64,000 nucleotides of DNA from Selenomonadaceae bacterium (GTDB lineage Bacteria; Bacillota; Negativicutes; Selenomonadales; Selenomonadaceae), in the NCBI GenBank assembly GCA_017527075.1, contig JAFXQM010000007.1, positions 124,001-188,000 of the forward strand, read 5' to 3'. The notes under the pieces were generated by a model. It saw nothing but the letters and a program-made list of their open reading frames with translations, searched no databases and had not been told where the DNA came from. Position numbers and translations under genes: made by a program. This document shows, one piece after another, positions 59,286 through 64,000 of this stretch; position 1 is the stretch's first letter; each line of letters begins with the position of its first letter.

Positions 59286-61085
59286 TTGGACAAGGCAATC
59301 AGAAATTTTTCGATAATCGCCCACATCGACCACGGCAAATCGACGCTGGCCGACCGCCTGATTGAAATGACCGGCACCGTCGAGAAGCGCGAGATGAGCG
59401 AACAATTTTTGGACAACATGGAACTCGAACGCGAGCGCGGCATCACGATTAAGGCGCAGACCGTCCGACTGAAATACACCGCGCGCGACGGAAAAAACTA
59501 CCGGCTGAACTTAATCGACACGCCCGGCCACGTCGACTTCACTTACGAAGTTTCTCGCTCTCTGGCCGCCTGCGAAGGTGCGCTGCTTGTCGTGGACGCA
59601 ACTCAGGGCGTGGAGGCGCAGACCCTCTCCAACGTCTACCTCGCGCTTGAGCATGACTTGGAAATTGTTCCCGTCATAAACAAAATCGATTTGCCGAGCG
59701 CAGACGTCGAACGGGTTCGCGCGGAAATCGAGGAGGCAATCGGCTTGGACGCGAGCGACGCCGTGAAATGCTCCGCGAAGACCGGCGAGGGCGTCGACGA
59801 AATTTTGGAGGCGATTGTAAAAAAAATCCCGCCGCCCGAAGGTGACGAGTCCAAACCTCTGCAAGCTCTGATTTTCGATTCGTATTTTGATTCGTACAAG
59901 GGCGCGGTCGCTCACGTCAGGATTTTCGACGGGAAAGTTCGCAAGGGCGACAAGCTGAAACTTTTGGCGACGGGCAAAGAGTTCGAGGCGACGGAAATTG
60001 GAATCTTCGCGCCGAACATGACCGAGCTTGAGGAATTGACCGCGGGCGAAGTCGGATACATTTGCGGCAGCCTAAAGGACGTGCGCGACGTTCGAGTGGG
60101 CGACACCGTCACGACCTCAAAAAATCCCGCCGAAGCTCTCGCCGGCTACCGCGCGCCCGTGCCCATGGTTTTCTGCGGACTTTATCCCACCGACAGCGTT
60201 GATTATGACAACTTGAAAGACGCGCTGGAAAAACTTCAGCTCAACGACGCCGCACTGGTTTACGAGCCCGAAACTTCTGCGGCACTCGGATTCGGTTTCC
60301 GCTGCGGATTTTTGGGTCTGCTTCACATGGACGTGATTCAGGAAAGACTTGAGCGCGAATACAAATTAAAAATCGTGACGACCGCGCCGAGCGTCGTCTA
60401 CAAAGTTCACAAGACCAACGGCGAAGTTTTTTCCATTGACAACCCCGCCGCCCTGCCGCCCACGACGGAAATTAATTTCATTGAGGAGCCGATGGTCAAG
60501 GCGACGGTTATCGTGCCGAGCGATTATATCGGAGCCGTCATGGAGCTGTGCAGGGACAAGCGCGGCACTTATCGCAGCATGGATTACATTGACAAGACTC
60601 GCGTGATGATTGTCTACGAGATGCCGCTCAACGAAATTATCTACGACTTCTTCGACAAACTCAAATCGATGACGCGCGGCTACGCAAGTTTGGATTACGA
60701 GCTCAGCGAGTACAAGCAGAGCGACCTCGCCAAGCTTGACATACTTTTGAACGGCGATTTGGTTGACGCGTTGAGTTCAATCGTCCACCGCACGCGCGCC
60801 GCGAAAATCGGACGGATACTCGCGCTCAAACTCAAACGAATTATTCCCGAACAACTTTTTGATATTCCGGTGCAAGCGGCAATCGGCGGAAGGATTATCG
60901 CGCGCGAAACGGTCAAGGCGCGCCGCAAAGATGTTTTGGCGAAATGTTACGGCGGCGACGTGTCACGCAAGAGAAAACTTTTGGAGAAACAGAAGGCGGG
61001 CAAGAAACGCATGAAGGCTGTCGGCAGCGTCGAGCTCCCGCAAGAAGCGTTCATGGCGGTGCTCACCGTCGGCGATGAGGATTAA
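59286..61085 (+). CDS. lepA: Elongation factor 4
   Basis: The 599-residue translational GTPase has G1 AHIDHGKST, a switch I region ([14 protein letters not shown]), G3 DTPGHVDF, G4 NKIDLPSA, and the EF4-specific C-terminal domain ([38 protein letters not shown]). The TTG at 59286 has GGAGG 7 bases upstream and gives the usual start, [19 protein letters not shown]4 back-translocates or rescues stalled ribosomes. Confidence 0.96.
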   Translation: MDKAIRNFSIIAHIDHGKSTLADRLIEMTGTVEKREMSEQFLDNMELERERGITIKAQTVRLKYTARDGKNYRLNLIDTPGHVDFTYEVSRSLAACEGALLVVDATQGVEAQTLSNVYLALEHDLEIVPVINKIDLPSADVERVRAEIEEAIGLDASDAVKCSAKTGEGVDEILEAIVKKIPPPEGDESKPLQALIFDSYFDSYKGAVAHVRIFDGKVRKGDKLKLLATGKEFEATEIGIFAPNMTELEELTAGEVGYICGSLKDVRDVRVGDTVTTSKNPAEALAGYRAPVPMVFCGLYPTDSVDYDNLKDALEKLQLNDAALVYEPETSAALGFGFRCGFLGLLHMDVIQERLEREYKLKIVTTAPSVVYKVHKTNGEVFSIDNPAALPPTTEINFIEEPMVKATVIVPSDYIGAVMELCRDKRGTYRSMDYIDKTRVMIVYEMPLNEIIYDFFDKLKSMTRGYASLDYELSEYKQSDLAKLDILLNGDLVDALSSIVHRTRAAKIGRILALKLKRIIPEQLFDIPVQAAIGGRIIARETVKARRKDVLAKCYGGDVSRKRKLLEKQKAGKKRMKAVGSVELPQEAFMAVLTVGDED

Positions 61086-61152
61086 TGAGTTAGGAGTTAG
61101 GAGTTGGGGAAGTGATTTTAACTCCTAATTCCTCACTCCTAACTCCTAACTG
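61085..61152. repeat. Heptamer hairpin repeat (TTAGGAG type)
   Basis: GAGTTAG heptamers, a short loop, and AACTCCTA/TTCCTC heptamers form a near-perfect hairpin right after the lepA stop. Confidence 0.85.
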
Positions 61153-61153
61153 A

Positions 61154-61192
61154 AAAAGAGGCTCTGCCCGAAACGAGCAAAGCCTCTTTTGA
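61154..61192. terminator. Bidirectional Rho-independent terminator
   Basis: AAAGAGGC pairs with GCCTCTTT around a GC-closed loop, with A and T tracts outside, between convergent lepA and rpsA. Confidence 0.85.
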
Positions 61193-61208
61193 TTTTCGAG
61201 TGATTAAT

Positions 61209-62366
61209 TTATTCCTGAGGAGCCTCGGCACTCTGCTGATAACGTCTGAACCCGGGGTTGTTTCTGTCGCGGCGCGCACGGTTAATCGACAGGGAAATGC
61301 GTTTGCGCTTGAGGTCAATGCGCAAAATTTTAACCTTAACAACGTCGTCGACGGCAACGGCCTCTTCCGCGTTTTCAATGCGGCGGTCGCTGAGTTCGCC
61401 CATGGGAATCAATCCGTCGAAGCCGGGCTCAATCTCCATGAACGCGCCGAACTTGGCGAGCTTGACGATTTTGCCTTCGATAATGTCGCCCTCGCGATAA
61501 TTTTCCGCCCTGTCGAGCCACGGGTCGCGCTGAGTCTGTTTGACGGAAAGAGAAATCCTGTGCGCCTCGGTGTCGACGTTCTTAACGTAAACGTCGAGCT
61601 CATCGCCGACCTTGAGGACATCGGACGGATGATTGACGCGCTCCCAAGACAAATCGGAAATATGCGCCAAGCCGTCGACGCCGCCCACGTCAATGAACGC
61701 GCCGTAATCGACCAAGCGTTTGACCGTGCCTTTGACGACGTCGCCCTCGTGCAGCGTGCTGAAGACTTCCTGCTGCTTGAGTTCGCGTTCGCGTTCGAGA
61801 AGCTGGCGGCGGCTGAGAACCAAACGACGCTTGTGCGATTCAATTTCTATCGGCAGAGCTTTGACGGTCTGTCCGACGTATCCGCTCAAATCTTTGACGA
61901 AGTGCAATTCCATCTGCGAGGCGGGAATGAAGCCGCGCAGTCCGTTGACGGTGGCAGTGAGTCCGCCCTTGACCATGTTGTTAATGTGCGCGTCGACCGT
62001 CTGCAAATCGGTGGTTTCGGGGTCTTCGTTGTGAGCTTTAATCGCGCGCAACTCGTCCCACACGACCTCAGCGTCGGCTTTAATCTTGGACAGGACGCCG
62101 CCGTTTTCACCGCCGAGAGACTGAACATAAACTTTAATGACATCGCCAACCTTAACGACATCTTCCGCCGAATCGGGTTCGGGCGTTGCCAATTCTTTTT
62201 TCGGAATGGCAATTTCCTGCTTGTAACCAATGTCGACATAGGCTTCGTCGCGGTTTACTTGAATGACTCTGCCTTCGACCACTTCATGCTCGTGAATTTC
62301 TTTGAGGCTACTCTCCGACTCTTCAAACCAATTGCCCATCTCTTCGTTCTTCAAATCCTCTGACAC
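61209..62366 (-). CDS. rpsA: S1 RNA-binding domain protein (ribosomal protein S1)
   Basis: The 385-residue product has four S1 domains, each with a G-x-V-x-x-x...GAF-x-x-x or equivalent core (VEGRVIQVNRDEAYVDIGYK, GLTATVNGLRGFIPASQM, KGTVKRLVDYGAFIDVGGVD, EGKIVKLAKFGAFMEIEPG). It binds mRNA at the 30S subunit. The start overlaps the ispH stop by 16 bases. In Clostridia and relatives these two genes are often adjacent or fused. Confidence 0.92.
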   Translation of the reverse strand: MSEDLKNEEMGNWFEESESSLKEIHEHEVVEGRVIQVNRDEAYVDIGYKQEIAIPKKELATPEPDSAEDVVKVGDVIKVYVQSLGGENGGVLSKIKADAEVVWDELRAIKAHNEDPETTDLQTVDAHINNMVKGGLTATVNGLRGFIPASQMELHFVKDLSGYVGQTVKALPIEIESHKRRLVLSRRQLLERERELKQQEVFSTLHEGDVVKGTVKRLVDYGAFIDVGGVDGLAHISDLSWERVNHPSDVLKVGDELDVYVKNVDTEAHRISLSVKQTQRDPWLDRAENYREGDIIEGKIVKLAKFGAFMEIEPGFDGLIPMGELSDRRIENAEEAVAVDDVVKVKILRIDLKRKRISLSINRARRDRNNPGFRRYQQSAEAPQE

Positions 62367-63172
62367 TTTTTATAAACCTCCCCGATAATCCAGTCCGGCG
62401 TTGAGGCTCCGGCTGTGATACCGACCTTGTCGGCTTTGTCTAACCATTCAGGTGAAAGCTCTTCGGCTGTCTCTATGTGGTAAGTCTTGCATTTTTTTTC
62501 GCAAAGTTGAGCGAGCCGCGTGGTGTTTGCGCTGTTGCGTCCGCCGATAACCAGCATGACGTCGACCTTGCCCGCCAGCTCCAGGGCTGCCTTTTGTCTT
62601 TGATCCGTTGCCGTGCAGATAGTTCGTAGAATTCTTATGTCGTGTGATTTTCCGAGCAGGTGCGCCACTATCTTGACGAAATTTTCGCCGCTCACCGTTG
62701 TCTGAGAAACTATTCCGAGCTTGGGGCAGGGCGCGAAATTTTTTGCGTCCTCCTCCGATTCCAAAATAGTCGCTGCCTTGTTCGACCATTCAAAAATGCT
62801 CTTCACTTCGGGATGATTTTTTTCGCCGACGATGACGACCTGTCTGCCGTCCTCGACCAGCTCCTTTGCAGACAGTTGCGCTTTTTTCACGTGCGGGCAT
62901 GTCGCGTCCACCACGAGCAAGCCTTTTGCCTGCGCCTGTTTGTAAACCTGCGGACCGACGCCGTGCGAACGAATTATTATCGTGCCCTCCTCCATCGCCG
63001 TCAAATCTTCTACCGAGCCGACGCCTTCTTGCTTCAGCCGCTCGACCATTTGCGGATTATGGATTATGGGCCCCAACGTGCAGCTCTTCCCATCCGCGTG
63101 CTCCCTGGCAATTTTTATCGCTCGCTTGACGCCGTAACAAAATCCCAAATACTCCGACAAGATTACTTCCAT
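62351..63172 (-). CDS. ispH: 4-hydroxy-3-methylbut-2-enyl diphosphate reductase
   Basis: Last step of the MEP isoprenoid pathway. The 273-residue Fe-S enzyme has cluster cysteines in LGFCYGVKRAI, VDATCPHVKKA and RTICTATDQRQ, and the catalytic Glu in CTATDQRQ-adjacent loops. The ATG at 63172 starts MEVILSEYLGFCYGV and has AGGTGG upstream. It forms an operon with rpsA. Confidence 0.95.
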   Translation of the reverse strand: MEVILSEYLGFCYGVKRAIKIAREHADGKSCTLGPIIHNPQMVERLKQEGVGSVEDLTAMEEGTIIIRSHGVGPQVYKQAQAKGLLVVDATCPHVKKAQLSAKELVEDGRQVVIVGEKNHPEVKSIFEWSNKAATILESEEDAKNFAPCPKLGIVSQTTVSGENFVKIVAHLLGKSHDIRILRTICTATDQRQKAALELAGKVDVMLVIGGRNSANTTRLAQLCEKKCKTYHIETAEELSPEWLDKADKVGITAGASTPDWIIGEVYKKCQRI

Positions 63173-63323
63173 TTCTACCACCTGTCTGATTGGCTTTGAC
63201 AAATGAAAAATCCTCAACCGTCAATAACCGCAGGTTAGTTTACCATAATCATTTTTCGTAAGCAATAACTTTGAGAAAATTTTTTCTTACCATTGCTCAC
63301 GGGCGGTGTTGAGGATTTGGAAG

Positions 63324-63474
63324 TCAGCCGACAGCTTTTAATTTCTTGCCGCTGATTGAGTAACTCACGCCGTTGATGTTAAACGTGTCGTTTGAACTCA
63401 CGCCGCTGAAGACCACGTGCCCGCCGCCTTCGATTACCAACGTCAGCTTGGAATTTTTGAACGAAGAATTTGTA
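63324..63474 (-). pseudogene. Remnant of an RTX-like protein C-terminus
   Basis: The minus strand encodes a tail of about 50 residues (SKLTLVIEGGGHVVFSGVSS, NDTFNINGVSYSISGKKLK) ending in TGA, with no start codon of its own. The composition resembles secreted repeat proteins of the 1-4.4 kb type. It is fused upstream to a GNAT fragment, so both are debris. It lies in the 430-base stretch without an intact gene between ispH and the GNAT gene. Confidence 0.55.
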
Positions 63475-63564
63475 AAAAAATTTTTTTATTCCGAAGGCGC
63501 GCCCCTCTTCCAAAAGTTTTTTGACGATTGCCGAGCCGATACCGCGCCGCGAAAAATTTTCGTC
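63475..63564 (-). pseudogene. Echo of the GNAT gene middle
   Basis: Some 90 bases almost identical to 63747-63835 in the next gene (encodes DENFSRRGIGSAIVKKLLEE), then the match stops. It lies after the GNAT terminator, in the same orientation. Confidence 0.9.
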
Positions 63565-63568
63565 GCGC

Positions 63569-63600
63569 AAAAAAAATCTCCGCGCCGGGCGGAGAAAAGA
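63569..63600 (-). terminator. Rho-independent terminator of the GNAT gene
   Basis: On minus, CTCCGCCCGGCGCGGAG forms a tight stem followed by eight T. Confidence 0.85.
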
Positions 63601-63601
63601 T

Positions 63602-64000
63602 TTATTCCAGCGTCATTGCGATTTCGTCACAGTTTGGAAACTTCGGGCACTCGATGCATTCCTTCCAAATTTTGTGCGGCAAAGATTCTTTGGTCGTGGT
63701 CGTGAAGCCGAGCGTCCCGAAAAAATCGGGGCGATAAGTCAGCGTGAAAAATTTTTTTATTCCGAAGGCGCGCCCCTCTTCCAAAAGTTTCTTGACGATT
63801 GCCGAGCCGATACCGCGCCGCGAAAAATTTTCGTCGACAGCCATCGAGCGAACTTCCGCCAGCTCATTCCACGTGAAGTGCAACGCGCCGACGCCGACGA
63901 TTTTTTTTGTGGCAATTTCCTCGGCGACGACGAACTCGCGCAAAGTTTCGTAAAGCGTGCTGTGCGGTTTTGGGAGCATGACGCCCTGAGAAGCGTAGCC
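63602..64000 (-). CDS. GNAT N-acetyltransferase, ArgA-like (N-terminus outside window)
   Basis: The frame remains open to the edge (GYASQGVMLPKPHSTLYETL), so an estimated 15 or so N-terminal residues lie outside. The acetyl-CoA motif DENFSRRGIGSAIVKKLLEE and the family motif VAEEIATKKIVGVGALHFTW match the small ArgA-domain acetyltransferases of about 150 residues, which may make N-acetylglutamate. Cys residues near the end (ECIECPKFPNC) are typical of this group. The terminator is at 63569. Confidence 0.85.
   Translation of the reverse strand, partial: GYASQGVMLPKPHSTLYETLREFVVAEEIATKKIVGVGALHFTWNELAEVRSMAVDENFSRRGIGSAIVKKLLEEGRAFGIKKFFTLTYRPDFFGTLGFTTTTKESLPHKIWKECIECPKFPNCDEIAMTLE

Noticed and set aside
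61200..62363. Plus-strand open frame of 387 codons
   Set aside because: It is the antisense shadow of rpsA, with no family motif or Shine-Dalgarno.

Overview
This window reads as chromosome of a flagellated, anaerobic, diderm-type Firmicute, most like the Negativicutes (Selenomonadales). The basis is gene content and order: FlhF/FlhG and a FlgF/FlgG-type rod protein, IspH overlapping an S1-repeat protein, the UPF0237/UPF0210 pair, RTX-type secreted proteins, rubrerythrin and radical SAM chemistry, a coaD-linked coiled-coil protein, and frequent TTG starts. The species cannot be named from sequence alone. DNA is GC-rich in codons but full of the palindrome AAAATTTT, in genes and between them.

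Layout. 1-4.4 kb (minus): two tandem RTX-like repeat proteins. 4.5-9.6 kb (plus): ilvA, rsmD-coaD, a coiled-coil protein with a Gln/Pro tail, and an SGNH/CitC-like fusion. 9.6-13.1 kb (minus): a redox cluster (aldolase, nitroreductase, quinone-reductase-like, cupin, ferritin-like) behind a TetR regulator. 13.1-17.2 kb: GH32 fructosidase divergent from a U32 (RlhA-like) protein. 17.4-22.1 kb: PiT phosphate permease, trmK, and pyrF-pyrE-recN. 22.2-26.4 kb (plus): flagellar rod gene, amino-acid ABC ATPase, a radical SAM protein, and a flavin reductase-rubredoxin-rubrerythrin fusion. 26.5-33.0 kb (plus): an unknown gene, acyltransferase, DUF362 lipoprotein, flhF-flhG and an AIM24 protein. 33.0-36.0 kb: a tiny membrane-peptide gene, then trpB-dedA and a SpeD-like gene on minus. 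36.0-42.0 kb (plus): cobK, nif3 and a 1,458-residue surface-glycan protein. 42.2-51.5 kb: thrC, a LysR regulator, gltX, a glycosyltransferase, the ACT/HD/UPF0210 cluster, a GNAT, a catalytically degenerate endonuclease III paralogue and true nth. 51.6-59 kb: alpha/beta hydrolase, tRNA-Pro(CGG), small coiled-coil proteins, purF, nitroreductase, yraN, gamma carbonic anhydrase and a second radical SAM protein. 59.2-64 kb: lepA, rpsA, ispH and a partial GNAT.

Most genes are housekeeping. The unusual signal lies between them. Many genes carry a short diverged second copy of their own 3' or 5' end immediately next to them (gene-end echoes: trmK, tetR, nif3, trpB, glycosyltransferase, nth, yraN, GNAT). 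Several dispersed repeats are present: heptamer hairpins that supply stop codons and Shine-Dalgarno sequences, a 79-bp element in two copies, a 160-bp element in two copies, a 158-bp palindrome, and an 18-21 bp minisatellite before lepA. Protein-level oddities include a dead Nth fused to a DUF1871-like domain, a SpeD-like protein lacking its pyruvoyl serine, and a radical SAM gene that reads through its own terminator.
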